Virus record (IMG/VR): IMGVR_UViG_3300005913_000005
Span: 1-57,674 of that record
Origin: a virus
Length of the DNA stretch: 57,674 nucleotides
Reading direction: 5' to 3' (one strand)
Shown here: in pieces, positions 1 through 8,042 of the stretch
Position numbering within the stretch: the first letter of the stretch is position 1
Layout: each line of letters opens with the position of its first letter
Notes under the pieces: model-generated
Told to the model about the DNA's origin: nothing
What the model saw: the letters and a program-made list of their open reading frames with translations, nothing else
The model's database searches: none
Made by a program: the position numbers and the translations under genes

Positions 1-313
1 TTTCTGCTGGAAAGTCTTCCCAAAACTTTTTCGCTGTTGGAGTAACTTGTTGCAGACTGGTCCACGTATATGGAGCATTCAGTTCATCTTCATAACCATA
101 CTCTTTTGCTACTCTTGTTTTGTCTACACCTAATCCATGCAGACAACAACTTTCCCAACCGTTATGAGTTTCATCTTCTCTGTGCTCTACATAATGACCA
201 TTTACATTATCAAATTCTTTTGCGTCTAGATACTCCATAAAATTTATATCCAGTTCTAACCAAGGCAAACTGCCGTCTTTAAATTTATTAAAAATTTTGG
301 TTGCTGTATCCAT
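1..313 (-). CDS. Partial aspartyl/asparaginyl hydroxylase-like protein (N-terminal part)
   Basis: An open frame on the minus strand starts with ATG at 313 and runs off the left edge without a stop, giving about 104 residues. The visible part contains a conserved-looking HGWKS-type segment (here NGWESCCLHGLG, about residues 54-65) and an ending APYTWTSL...FWEDFPAE. This resembles the N-terminal half of marine phage and bacterial proteins annotated as aspartyl/asparaginyl beta-hydroxylase (2-oxoglutarate/Fe(II) oxygenase). The iron-binding HxD...H motif would lie beyond the window, so the catalytic assignment cannot be tested. The start lies one base after the stop of the methyltransferase-like gene, so it is the last visible member of the leftward operon. 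The family call is from memory of the pattern and is moderate at best. Confidence 0.55.
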   Translation of the reverse strand, partial: MDTATKIFNKFKDGSLPWLELDINFMEYLDAKEFDNVNGHYVEHREDETHNGWESCCLHGLGVDKTRVAKEYGYEDELNAPYTWTSLQQVTPTAKKFWEDFPAE

Positions 314-314
314 G

Positions 315-920
315 TTATTTCTTGTGCCCTATAATCATAAACCTGTTATATTTTTCTGTAGACAATGAAGCACTTGAATCAACAACAAGTCCACAGTCTT
401 TTTTAAATTCTTCCAGAGTCTTTTTACAATTCACATGTTCTTCACAGTCAAAGAAATCGTTGCTTTGTAAAACAATTCTTTTATTGTTTGGCAATTTATC
501 CAACCATTCAGTGTACTGTGTTGGTGTCATATGTTCACACACAGTATTAATAATTAGATTGTGCTTGTTATAATCTTTATACGTCAACATGTCTGACGTA
601 ATTGCTTGAAATCTTCCTTGTATTTCATAATCTTTATTCATTGTGTTTGCTACTTGTTCGCATTCACTGTCTATATCCATACTAACGATTCGAGTGATAT
701 CTAATTCACTATTAAATAATAATGTTGCTAACACACCGTTCCAACCGCCACATAATAAAATGTTGTAAGGAAGTGTTTGTTGATGTTTTTCCAAGTAATC
801 TATTAACCAAACTTTACTGTTGATTTGACCTTTCCAAAAACTTTCCAATGTACGATGTGTATCATCAGACTGTCTAATTGCATCCATCCAAAACATCACA
901 TCTGTAATATTAACTTTCAA
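315..920 (-). CDS. SAM-dependent methyltransferase-like protein
   Basis: A 201-residue protein. Around residues 52-60 (ILLCGGWNGVLATLL) there is a glycine-containing loop after a beta strand, followed by an acidic strand end (RIVSMDIDSECEQVA), the layout of a class I Rossmann methyltransferase (motif I and the acidic ribose-binding residue). A later segment NLIINTVCEHM resembles motif IV. The substrate is unknown. It overlaps the upstream radical SAM gene by 11 bases and is followed one base later by the hydroxylase-like gene, so translational coupling is likely. Similar small methyltransferases accompany radical SAM and glycosyltransferase genes in marine T4-like phages. It could alternatively be a degenerate non-catalytic relative. 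Confidence 0.6.
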   Translation of the reverse strand: MKVNITDVMFWMDAIRQSDDTHRTLESFWKGQINSKVWLIDYLEKHQQTLPYNILLCGGWNGVLATLLFNSELDITRIVSMDIDSECEQVANTMNKDYEIQGRFQAITSDMLTYKDYNKHNLIINTVCEHMTPTQYTEWLDKLPNNKRIVLQSNDFFDCEEHVNCKKTLEEFKKDCGLVVDSSASLSTEKYNRFMIIGHKK

Positions 921-1896
921 ATTGAGCTCCTAGTTTATCAAAAGATCCACACTGTTTGCCACATTCTTGTAATGGTGTGTGACCCCATGTTTGTTCTATC
1001 TTGTCAAAGTGTCCATTTTCAAAGATTTCTTTTAAACTGTTTTTATTTAGATTTGGAAACTCGCCAATTCTTGTCATATAATCTATTCTGCTTTCTTGCA
1101 TAGGCGGAATCCATTCCATGTCTAACCAACAACATGGCGAAACATTACCACAAGCACTCACATACAACTGACTATTTTTCACTGCTTTACACACAATGGT
1201 AGGAGTGGTTTCTTTTTGTGATTTTTCAATTAGCGGAATCATACTGGTACTTTTTTGTGTGGGTTCTAATTTGTGTAAAGGTTTACCTTCCTCGTCTATA
1301 ACTTGTAGATAATCATTTTTAAATCTAGAAGTATGTTTTGATGAAAACATTTTAAATCCTAAATCTTTACTCATTTGTTCTGCTTGTTCAACTTGATGTT
1401 CGTTGTGCTTAAACACCAACATATGCCATTTGGCAAATCCACCTGCACCAATAAATGCTTTGGCATTTTCAATGATTTTATTAAAATCTGTAGATATACG
1501 ATACAAGTGATTGGTGTCTTCCAACCCATCTAATCCAAAAGTTACTTTTACTTTTTCATGTGCTAATTTCTTCCACCATTCAGTGTCTCTAGCACTGCCA
1601 TTTGTGTGCATGGCAAGTCTTATAGAAGGATTTGTTTTACGTAGATGTTTGTATATTTCTAATGTGTCTTTACTTACAATAGGATCTCCTAAATTACCAC
1701 ACATAAACATACTGTCTATTTGTTTAATAAAGTCCTCAGAAAACCATTTTTTAAATGTATCCAGTGTTATTTCATCAAGATGTATAAAAGGATTCAGCGG
1801 TCCTCCTTGTATTCTTCTAGGACACATTGGACATTTGGCTTGACACTTACTAGTAATTTCTAAATGAACATCTTTTATGTCTGTTAGTTTATACAT
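910..1896 (-). CDS. Radical SAM protein with SPASM-like C-terminal cysteines
   Basis: A 328-residue protein. The radical SAM 4Fe-4S motif CxxxCxxC is seen as Cys18, Cys22, Cys25 (KCQAKCPMCPRR). The C-terminal third holds further cysteines (CKAVKNSQLYVSACG...SPCCW and ECGKQCGSFDKLG), the pattern of a SPASM or twitch domain binding an auxiliary cluster. Such enzymes cleave S-adenosylmethionine to a 5'-deoxyadenosyl radical and commonly modify peptides or sugars. The target here cannot be read from the sequence. It overlaps the second radical SAM gene by 8 bases and sits between it and a methyltransferase-like gene. It is not closely recognisable as a haem-pathway radical SAM enzyme (HemN, NirJ, AhbC/D). 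Confidence 0.85.
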   Translation of the reverse strand: MYKLTDIKDVHLEITSKCQAKCPMCPRRIQGGPLNPFIHLDEITLDTFKKWFSEDFIKQIDSMFMCGNLGDPIVSKDTLEIYKHLRKTNPSIRLAMHTNGSARDTEWWKKLAHEKVKVTFGLDGLEDTNHLYRISTDFNKIIENAKAFIGAGGFAKWHMLVFKHNEHQVEQAEQMSKDLGFKMFSSKHTSRFKNDYLQVIDEEGKPLHKLEPTQKSTSMIPLIEKSQKETTPTIVCKAVKNSQLYVSACGNVSPCCWLDMEWIPPMQESRIDYMTRIGEFPNLNKNSLKEIFENGHFDKIEQTWGHTPLQECGKQCGSFDKLGAQFES

Positions 1897-2977
1897 TTGT
1901 TCTTTCTTTTTTAAATTGCTTAGATTGTTTTCTACTAATTTCTATTATTTCTTCATCCACTTGAATCTGTTCTAAAAAGTCTTTTTTTCTGTGCTTAGGT
2001 ATTTTGCTATCAGCAGAACTTACACAGGTTGGTGTAATACATTTTTTTGCTTGTTTAAACAGATTAAATCCTTCATCAATAGTGCCCAACGGCTCATCAT
2101 GACAACTGTATGCTCTTTTTACTTCTCCACCTGGCTCTCTTATGATACAACTTTGATATCCAGCATTGCAAGTCCAATCTTTAAATTTATTAAAGTCAAA
2201 TGCATTAAATCTTTCTGCTTGATCCAGGTGATAAACATTATTCTTAAAATCCATCATAGTTATTTGTTGTATCGATGACCCATCATGTTTTTTTAAAGGA
2301 AACCCTTGTTGCATTAATTTGATTTGTTCTTCTGAATAACCACTAACAATTTCACTAGCAGATTCATTACTTTGAGGTTTCAATGTTACATTTATTCCAC
2401 GTTGATTAAATCTTTCACATCTTTCATACAATTCGTTAAACAATTCAGGAACCATTACTTGATTAATTGTAGTATGTACTCCATTCTCTTGTAGCATTAA
2501 TAACTTATCACCAAATGTCTTCTCATCAGCAAATTCATGATGATAACTTGCTGTAATACTTCTACGCACAAGAGATTCTGTTGCTGTTAACCAAACTTTC
2601 CACCATTTCATTCCAGGAGAACAATTTGTTGTCATGTGTATACTTTGGTATTTTGCTCTGTCATTATTAGCATAATGTCCAATCAAAGGTAAAAATCTTT
2701 TGTATGCTGTTGGTTCTCCTCCTGAAAAACTAAAATGAAAACTGTTAAACCCGTTTGCCTTGGCTTGTCTTTTAATCTCAGTTATTGTATTTTTGTAAAC
2801 TTCAAGTGGTCGGTGATCCAGTTGTTTACTATGAGCATAAGGCCAACAATATGAACAATTATAATTACAAAATCTACCTAAGATCCAACTCACATTGAAT
2901 AAGTCCTTAGTCATCATGGTACTTTGTCCAACGTGTGTTATATTTTCAAAAGGTATTCTAGTAGTATTCACTGACAC
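1889..2977 (-). CDS. Radical SAM protein
   Basis: A 362-residue protein. The cluster motif is Cys37-x3-Cys41-x2-Cys44 (CNYNCSYCWP), followed by the SAM-binding SGGEP motif near residue 87 (FHFSFSGGEPTAYK). C-terminal cysteines (TCNAGYQSCIIREPGGEV...YSCHDE...KKCITPTC) suggest an auxiliary cluster domain. It overlaps the GT-like gene upstream by 20 bases. With the adjacent 328-aa radical SAM protein it forms a pair of divergent relatives in one operon. The substrate is unknown; sugar or surface-polymer modification is suggested only by the flanking glycosyltransferase-like genes. Confidence 0.87.
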   Translation of the reverse strand: MSVNTTRIPFENITHVGQSTMMTKDLFNVSWILGRFCNYNCSYCWPYAHSKQLDHRPLEVYKNTITEIKRQAKANGFNSFHFSFSGGEPTAYKRFLPLIGHYANNDRAKYQSIHMTTNCSPGMKWWKVWLTATESLVRRSITASYHHEFADEKTFGDKLLMLQENGVHTTINQVMVPELFNELYERCERFNQRGINVTLKPQSNESASEIVSGYSEEQIKLMQQGFPLKKHDGSSIQQITMMDFKNNVYHLDQAERFNAFDFNKFKDWTCNAGYQSCIIREPGGEVKRAYSCHDEPLGTIDEGFNLFKQAKKCITPTCVSSADSKIPKHRKKDFLEQIQVDEEIIEISRKQSKQFKKERTNV

Positions 2978-3647
2978 TGCAAGTCTCCTTAAATTGTTGT
3001 TTTAACCAATCAAAATCATTTATAAGATTCAGTTTGTCTTTGTGTTCTATTCCAAACTTTCTACCTTGTTTTGCACCTTCAATAGCAAAGTCTCCATAAG
3101 GTCTATTCGCACCTTTGCTACACCAAATGTTTAGCCTGTGCTCTGTTTCATCGTTCTCTTGTCTATCTATTACTTTAGAACTTAACTTAACACATTCTCT
3201 AAAAGCAGATTTCCAAGCACTAAATGGGTCTGAATTAAAACCTGTTATGTTTGATACTTGCTTTATTGCTTTAAAATTATTTGATATACTGGTTGTCATG
3301 TCTGTTGTGTTTGTGTTCATTTCTAATGTTAATTGCTTTGGCAATAATTTTACTCCACCGTATCCGTATTGTAAATCATTAATAGGATTACGACTTTGCC
3401 AAACATGAACTGTTTCTAAATTGTACTCATTTACTTGATAATCAAAATTAAAATCTTCTACTATCTGAGCATCAGCATCAACTACCCAAAACATCTTTGT
3501 GACAGATACTTTTGCCGCTTCAATATGTGCTTGATGGATGCCTTTAACTCCTTGTACTCGTTGAGCAATAGGAAACCGTTCACACAATGTTTTATAATTG
3601 TGATCCGCCAATGCTTCATTGTAACTTATAAACACAATATCGTACAT
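2958..3647 (-). CDS. Glycosyltransferase-like protein (GT-A type, DxD)
   Basis: A 229-residue protein beginning MYDIVFISYNEALAD, with an RVQGVKGIHQAH segment (about 30-42) and a DADAQI acidic motif near residue 57 that fits the metal/nucleotide-sugar DxD motif of GT-A glycosyltransferases. It is a shorter paralogue of the next gene upstream, which has RVHGVKGFDTAH and DADTQI in the same places, so the pair looks like a tandem duplication. The gene is preceded by a one-base TAATG overlap with that paralogue. Likely role (inference): sugar transfer onto a surface or virion component. Sugar donor and acceptor are unknown. Confidence 0.6.
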   Translation of the reverse strand: MYDIVFISYNEALADHNYKTLCERFPIAQRVQGVKGIHQAHIEAAKVSVTKMFWVVDADAQIVEDFNFDYQVNEYNLETVHVWQSRNPINDLQYGYGGVKLLPKQLTLEMNTNTTDMTTSISNNFKAIKQVSNITGFNSDPFSAWKSAFRECVKLSSKVIDRQENDETEHRLNIWCSKGANRPYGDFAIEGAKQGRKFGIEHKDKLNLINDFDWLKQQFKETCSVSEYY

Positions 3648-4555
3648 TAAATTGTTTTCCTCATTATTCTTGGAGTGTTAAGGTATACTTTCTTAAAAAA
3701 TTTACTTTGTTCCACAGTTAATGGTTCAATAGGTAATTCGATATCGTGCTCAGCAGTAATCTTTTTGCCTAGTTCGATACTGTCTTGATAAAAATTAACT
3801 TTAACATCATCATGAAGTTCAAACTTCCAATACTTTTCAAAATATCTATATTCGTTTGCTTGACTGAAATCCCAATCTGTACACATTGTGAGATAGCAAC
3901 CTGTTCTTGCTCCATGAATAGCATGAATACCATAAGGATTATCCATACCCACTGTCATCCATACCAGTAATCTTTGATAGTTTTGCCACCACAAGTCTTT
4001 TGGTGCTTGTCGCACATTTTTATCCAAACTCATTTTAACACCTTCTCTGAATCCGGCTCTCCAGGATTGATATGCAGATCCATCTATGTAACTGGTTGAA
4101 TAATTTTCATTAAACTGATAGTAATTTGGAAAATGACAAAATTCTATTACATTTTTGTTTGTGCTATCTGCTTCACCATCATGATTCTCGTGTGTCTTCA
4201 TATTTTTTACAAAATCTTTTGTCCAACATTTTAAACTGCCGTTGCCGTATCTTAATCCATTAAGATCAATATTTCCACACCAACTAAATTGATAGGTATT
4301 GTCTAGTCCTAACGAATTTAAATCAACTATCACATTCAAAAAACTGTCATGTATTTGTGTGTCAGCATCAACTGTGATAAATCTATCTGTTTCAGATATT
4401 TCTGCCGCTTTTTTATGTGCTGTGTCAAAGCCTTTAACACCGTGTACACGTTTTGCCCAGGGTATTTTTCTTTTTAAGTTAGCAAAATTCTTTTCAGCAT
4501 TGGGTTCATCAACACTTAAAAACACAAAATCCATATCAGATACCTTTAAAATCAT
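3647..4555 (-). CDS. Glycosyltransferase-like protein (GT-A type, DxD)
   Basis: A 302-residue protein, the longer member of the tandem pair. It shows FVFLSVDEPNAEKNF at the N terminus, RVHGVKGFDTAHKKAA (about 35-50) and ITVDADTQIHDSF (about 60-72) with a DxD-like acidic motif. A tryptophan-rich stretch WWQNYQRLLVW and NPYGIHAIHGARTG in the second half match the equivalent NRPYGDFAIEGAKQG of its neighbour, supporting common descent. The stop overlaps the start of the downstream paralogue, and its own start overlaps the upstream hypothetical gene by ATGA. Function is inferred from the fold-level pattern only. Confidence 0.6.
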   Translation of the reverse strand: MILKVSDMDFVFLSVDEPNAEKNFANLKRKIPWAKRVHGVKGFDTAHKKAAEISETDRFITVDADTQIHDSFLNVIVDLNSLGLDNTYQFSWCGNIDLNGLRYGNGSLKCWTKDFVKNMKTHENHDGEADSTNKNVIEFCHFPNYYQFNENYSTSYIDGSAYQSWRAGFREGVKMSLDKNVRQAPKDLWWQNYQRLLVWMTVGMDNPYGIHAIHGARTGCYLTMCTDWDFSQANEYRYFEKYWKFELHDDVKVNFYQDSIELGKKITAEHDIELPIEPLTVEQSKFFKKVYLNTPRIMRKTI

Positions 4556-5148
4556 TGTGCTACCTCATATGAATAATTGTAAATTTTTCTACAAAACAAT
4601 CTTGGTGTTTGATTAGATTTATGCTCAAATTGAATATCACCAGTAGTACACAACTGCTTTAAGTCTACATCAAAGGAATAATCAGGAACACTTGTATTGT
4701 GTTGTGGTGTAGTAAAAAATTTAAACACATTATTGTCTTGTTTTACTGTGTTTTGTATTATATTTTTTAAATCATCATCTATACTAACGTTCCATTTTTT
4801 ATTTTTCATATCCAGTTTGAATCTAACACATGAATCTTTATCATTTTTTATTATTTCGTAAACCACTTTGTTAGTATGGTTGTCTGTTTTTATATCAGTT
4901 TGCAGTTTGTTGTTTACTACATACCGCGATTCGACAACATATTCGGTGTCTTTGAATACTACTCTGTAATCTGATAGTTGCTTTGATCCGCTTTGAACCT
5001 GTGTTGCTAGTTCTTCTGTAATTTCTACACTGTGTCCTTGTTGTTGCACACTACACCCAAGCACTTCATTAGATTCTGGATTGAAATGAAAATAATATTT
5101 CACTGCAGGACGTATTACATCAAATTCTAGCGGCGGTCTTATGTTCAT
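4552..5148 (-). CDS. Hypothetical protein in the glycosyltransferase operon
   Basis: A 198-residue protein that I do not recognise. It has no obvious signal peptide or membrane segment, is rich in Lys, Asp and Asn, and its alternating pattern (VRFKLDMKNKKWNVSIDDDL) suggests a beta-rich fold. It overlaps the genes on both sides by four bases (ATGA), so it is translationally coupled to two glycosyltransferase-like genes and probably works in the same process or is a structural accessory. Start ATG at 5148 is set by the overlap with the upstream stop. Confidence 0.6.
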   Translation of the reverse strand: MNIRPPLEFDVIRPAVKYYFHFNPESNEVLGCSVQQQGHSVEITEELATQVQSGSKQLSDYRVVFKDTEYVVESRYVVNNKLQTDIKTDNHTNKVVYEIIKNDKDSCVRFKLDMKNKKWNVSIDDDLKNIIQNTVKQDNNVFKFFTTPQHNTSVPDYSFDVDLKQLCTTGDIQFEHKSNQTPRLFCRKIYNYSYEVAQ

Positions 5149-5966
5149 TGTAGTTGCTCCAGCATCTTGTCTGTTAAAAAATTATCTTCCACATAGTGAA
5201 ACAAACCGTGTTGTTTAATATTGCCTACAAATAATTCATTTTGTGAATTAAGATTGTAATCAATTTGTTCAGTCCACAACTTTAATTGACTTTGATAGTG
5301 TTGTATTTTGGGTTTCATATGAGTAAATGTTAAATTGTTATGTTTACTGAAAACTTTGTGTTGTATACCCAACAACTTAATTGCTATTGCAGTAGCAACA
5401 TCCATACTACACCAAGACTGTGTTTTATTTTTTGTGAAACGTTTGCTGTATTGTTCATAGTTTATCACTATATCTGTTAATAATTTAAAAAATACTTCGT
5501 TGTTTTTGCATTTTTTAAAATAATGAAATCCACAATACACATTAGGTAATGAATTTTCCACAAAGACTTTTCTATAATAATCACTTGTTACCCAATCATT
5601 TCTGTAAGTTTTTACTTTATTGGTATAATATAATTCATAGTTGCTTAACTGTTTCCACCAATGTTCTATGTTTTCCAACAACAGCATATCTACATCTATC
5701 ACAATAGATTGGTCAAATGGACTGGTATTATAAATTTTACATCTATTATTAACTTTCCAGTCACTGTCGACTGCTAGATCATCTCCGGGTATGTCTTTGA
5801 TTATATCAAAGTGCTTTTGATAGTTTTCAGGGACAACAATATCAGTGATCAAACACACTTGCTCGTTGGGCATAAATTTTTTAATGCTTAAACTACAAGC
5901 GACTGCTTGTTTAAGATAATCACAAACATCGTTCTTCTGTACAAATAATATAAAACCTCTATTCAT
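5145..5966 (-). CDS. Glycosyltransferase-like protein (GT8-like, DxD)
   Basis: A 273-residue protein. VCLITDIVVPENY at about 37-49 and SIVIDVDMLLLENIEHWW at about 90-107 carry the DxD (Asp-Val-Asp) motif expected of a metal-dependent GT-A glycosyltransferase. The later CGFHYFKK and MDVATAIAIKLLG segments are matched in the neighbouring 270-aa gene (ATVFYFKK, DFAFAVAIHMI), so these two are a second paralogous pair, distinct from the pair at 2958-4555. It overlaps the neighbour by 8 bases. Target and donor are unknown. Confidence 0.62.
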   Translation of the reverse strand: MNRGFILFVQKNDVCDYLKQAVACSLSIKKFMPNEQVCLITDIVVPENYQKHFDIIKDIPGDDLAVDSDWKVNNRCKIYNTSPFDQSIVIDVDMLLLENIEHWWKQLSNYELYYTNKVKTYRNDWVTSDYYRKVFVENSLPNVYCGFHYFKKCKNNEVFFKLLTDIVINYEQYSKRFTKNKTQSWCSMDVATAIAIKLLGIQHKVFSKHNNLTFTHMKPKIQHYQSQLKLWTEQIDYNLNSQNELFVGNIKQHGLFHYVEDNFLTDKMLEQLQ

Positions 5967-6771
5967 GTTGATCTATAATTTTATTCAATCCTATTTTGTT
6001 CATTATGTGTATGTTCATATCTTTTATTTGACATTTCGTTCCTCGTTCAAATGTAAAACTCCATTTATTATCCACGTACGAGTTTACCTTATCTTTGTCT
6101 GTGGTATAAAACAGTTTGCCTGGCAGTTGTTTGGGCCAATCGGTTTTATCAAAATTATTAATCATATGAATTGCCACAGCAAATGCAAAGTCGTTTCTGT
6201 AAATTGTGTTTATAATTTGATATTTGAACCTATAAAATTCCCATTCATTTTTTACATGATTAATTAATTCAAATAAAATTTTAGTTCTTTCAGTTTTCTT
6301 AAAATAAAACACTGTGGCCCAACACATTTCAATACCAGTATCGCTTATGTATTTCATTTCCTCAGTGTATCTGGATTCAAAGTCTATGTGTTGTGCTTTG
6401 TAATTAATTAAAAAGTCTTCCTTGCTGTCAAACACTTTGTTAAGATTGTTGTTTGCTACCACATAGTCTGTGTCCATCACAATGGTTTCATCATATGGTG
6501 TTAAAGAGTACGCATCGGGTCTTGAAGTGTTGTTCCAGAAATCTTCATAACGTTGTGTAGCATTATTGAATGTTTTAGTTTGAGTAGTGGTTGGCTTTTT
6601 TACCACAATCACATGATTAAAATTATTGTGATCTTCATTGAATTTGTCTGACGTAATCAAACACACTGGCAAATTTAGATGTTTCTTTATTTGTCCTGCA
6701 CAAAAATTAGCCTGTTTGACATAATCCACAGTGCTGTTGTTGTGTGCAAAAAGCAAAACTCCTTTGGTCAT
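5959..6771 (-). CDS. Glycosyltransferase-like protein (GT8-like, DxD)
   Basis: A 270-residue paralogue of the gene at 5145-5966. It begins MTKGVLLFAHNNSTVDYVKQA, matched by RGFILFVQKNDVCDYLKQA in the paralogue, and has PVCLITSDKF and ETIVMDTDYVVANNNL with a DTD acidic motif in the same order. It starts two bases after the stop of the 111-aa gene that opens the operon. Probable role (inference): transfer of sugars to a fibre or to the host envelope, given the neighbouring tail-fibre block. No membrane segments are visible. Confidence 0.62.
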   Translation of the reverse strand: MTKGVLLFAHNNSTVDYVKQANFCAGQIKKHLNLPVCLITSDKFNEDHNNFNHVIVVKKPTTTQTKTFNNATQRYEDFWNNTSRPDAYSLTPYDETIVMDTDYVVANNNLNKVFDSKEDFLINYKAQHIDFESRYTEEMKYISDTGIEMCWATVFYFKKTERTKILFELINHVKNEWEFYRFKYQIINTIYRNDFAFAVAIHMINNFDKTDWPKQLPGKLFYTTDKDKVNSYVDNKWSFTFERGTKCQIKDMNIHIMNKIGLNKIIDQHE

Positions 6772-6773
6772 GA

Positions 6774-7109
6774 TTAGATCTCACCTTTATCTTTCACCAA
6801 TTGATTGTATTCCACAAAGTACTGATTCAGATTACGTTGATACAAGTCAGTAATATTGTTGTGAAAGGAGTTGATGTCTGTGATTTTTACCGGAAGTTTG
6901 TAATCATCAAGAAAAATTGCTTCATTAGTTTTTTTGATGTTCATCAATGTTAAACAATAGTTGATTAGATTGAGATCAACAGTAAATTGATGTCCTTGAG
7001 TGTACAAGATATTATTCTCAAGACACTGTTCTTTTAACAGTTTTATTTGATTGTTGAACGTGCTTAGACGCTCTGCGTATTCCAAAGATTTTGATAAGGA
7101 TTCATCCAT
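6774..7109 (-). CDS. Small conserved-looking phage protein of unknown function
   Basis: A 111-residue protein with a helical N-terminal segment (LEYAERLSTFNNQIKLLKEQCLENN) followed by a short basic and hydrophobic core. The order FNNQIKLLKEQ...TVDLNLINYCLTL resembles small uncharacterised proteins beside fibre genes in marine T4-like phages, but I cannot name it. It is the first gene of the leftward operon. A consensus sigma70 promoter ends only about 12 bases upstream of the ATG and no Shine-Dalgarno is visible, so the message may be leaderless or have an extremely short leader. No alternative in-frame ATG exists until about residue 56. Confidence 0.6.
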   Translation of the reverse strand: MDESLSKSLEYAERLSTFNNQIKLLKEQCLENNILYTQGHQFTVDLNLINYCLTLMNIKKTNEAIFLDDYKLPVKITDINSFHNNITDLYQRNLNQYFVEYNQLVKDKGEI

Positions 7110-7121
7110 AATATTAAAAAT

Positions 7122-7150
7122 ATTATACTTGATTTTTGGATATAAGTCAA
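7122..7150 (-). promoter_or_regulatory. Sigma70-type promoter for the leftward glycosyltransferase/radical SAM operon
   Basis: On the minus strand TTGACT (7145-7150) is followed after 17 bases by TATAAT (7122-7127). The predicted start point lies about 7 bases downstream, nearly at the ATG at 7109. This points to host RNA polymerase use (early or continuous expression), unlike the flanking late virion genes. Confidence 0.75.
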
Positions 7151-7157
7151 CTATAGA

Positions 7158-8027
7158 TTAGAAATTATCGCCAGAACCACGCACAACTCCTGGTGCAGTA
7201 CCAATTACATCTGTGATTGCTGTTGCTGTGTAGAAGTTAGATGTTAAATTAGAAATATTTTCATCTGGATTACCACCTGATTCGTCTCTCCAAGTTACTG
7301 TGAATCGTATTTGAGTAGCACTTGATTGAATTACATCTACATAATAATCGTTTTGAGCATATGCTCCACCACCTGCATCAAAGTTTGATAATAGTCTTTG
7401 TGAGGATCCTGTTAATTCAAAATTTCCTACTGATGATCCATCCACTGTACCGTTTCCTGTATGCGTTGTTCCATGAGCACTAAATTTAAGATTTCCGCCC
7501 ATTACTGAATTCCAAGAACTACCTTTTGAACTAGAATCTGATGTGCTGGATGAAATTTGAATATATCCACCTGAGTTAAAATAATATCTTCTAGCGTCTG
7601 CAGATGTAAAATTTACGTTCACAATAAGAGTAATTGTTCCATTCCATGAACCTCTTGTGTTAGATAAAGCAGTTGCAACAACTTGTTGCGTTGAATCAAC
7701 TGTTAATCTATTTGTGCTGATTGTTGTCGCTAATGCTTCGTATTGATCCCAACCTGTGTAACTAACACCATCATTTTCTTTGATCAAGTCACCTTGATTG
7801 ACTGCTTGAATTACATTTGTTGATGGATTGCCACCAGTTTGGTGTTTGTATGCTTTTCTTAAATCTTCGTATGAGTTATTGATGTTTGTTGCGTTGATCA
7901 AATCGCCAACTTGCACAGACTGAGTTGTAAGTGTTTGTCCATAACCAGTGTCACCTGAACCATTTCCTAACACATTATCTATCTGTTGTCTTAAAGTGTT
8001 GAATCTATTTGCTGTTACTAAAGCCAT
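7158..8027 (-). CDS. Virion appendage / tail fibre-like structural protein
   Basis: A 289-residue protein. The N-terminal part (MALVTANRFNTLRQQIDNVLG, then QVGDLINATNINNSYEDLRKAY) resembles T4-like cyanophage and pelagiphage structural proteins. The rest is Ser/Thr/Gly/Asn-rich beta-type sequence typical of fibre or tip domains. It is the last gene of the late virion operon on this strand. A late-promoter-like AATAAATA lies about 21 bases upstream, inside the end of the previous gene. Exact position on the virion is unknown. Confidence 0.6.
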   Translation of the reverse strand: MALVTANRFNTLRQQIDNVLGNGSGDTGYGQTLTTQSVQVGDLINATNINNSYEDLRKAYKHQTGGNPSTNVIQAVNQGDLIKENDGVSYTGWDQYEALATTISTNRLTVDSTQQVVATALSNTRGSWNGTITLIVNVNFTSADARRYYFNSGGYIQISSSTSDSSSKGSSWNSVMGGNLKFSAHGTTHTGNGTVDGSSVGNFELTGSSQRLLSNFDAGGGAYAQNDYYVDVIQSSATQIRFTVTWRDESGGNPDENISNLTSNFYTATAITDVIGTAPGVVRGSGDNF

Positions 8028-8042
8028 TTATTTTTATTCCTA

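Noticed and set aside
910-2977. Radical SAM genes as part of an alternative haem pathway (NirJ/AhbC/D-like), given hemB and hemD
   Set aside because: They sit in a glycosyltransferase operon far from both hem genes and show only the general CxxxCxxC and SPASM-type cysteines, with no specific family signature.
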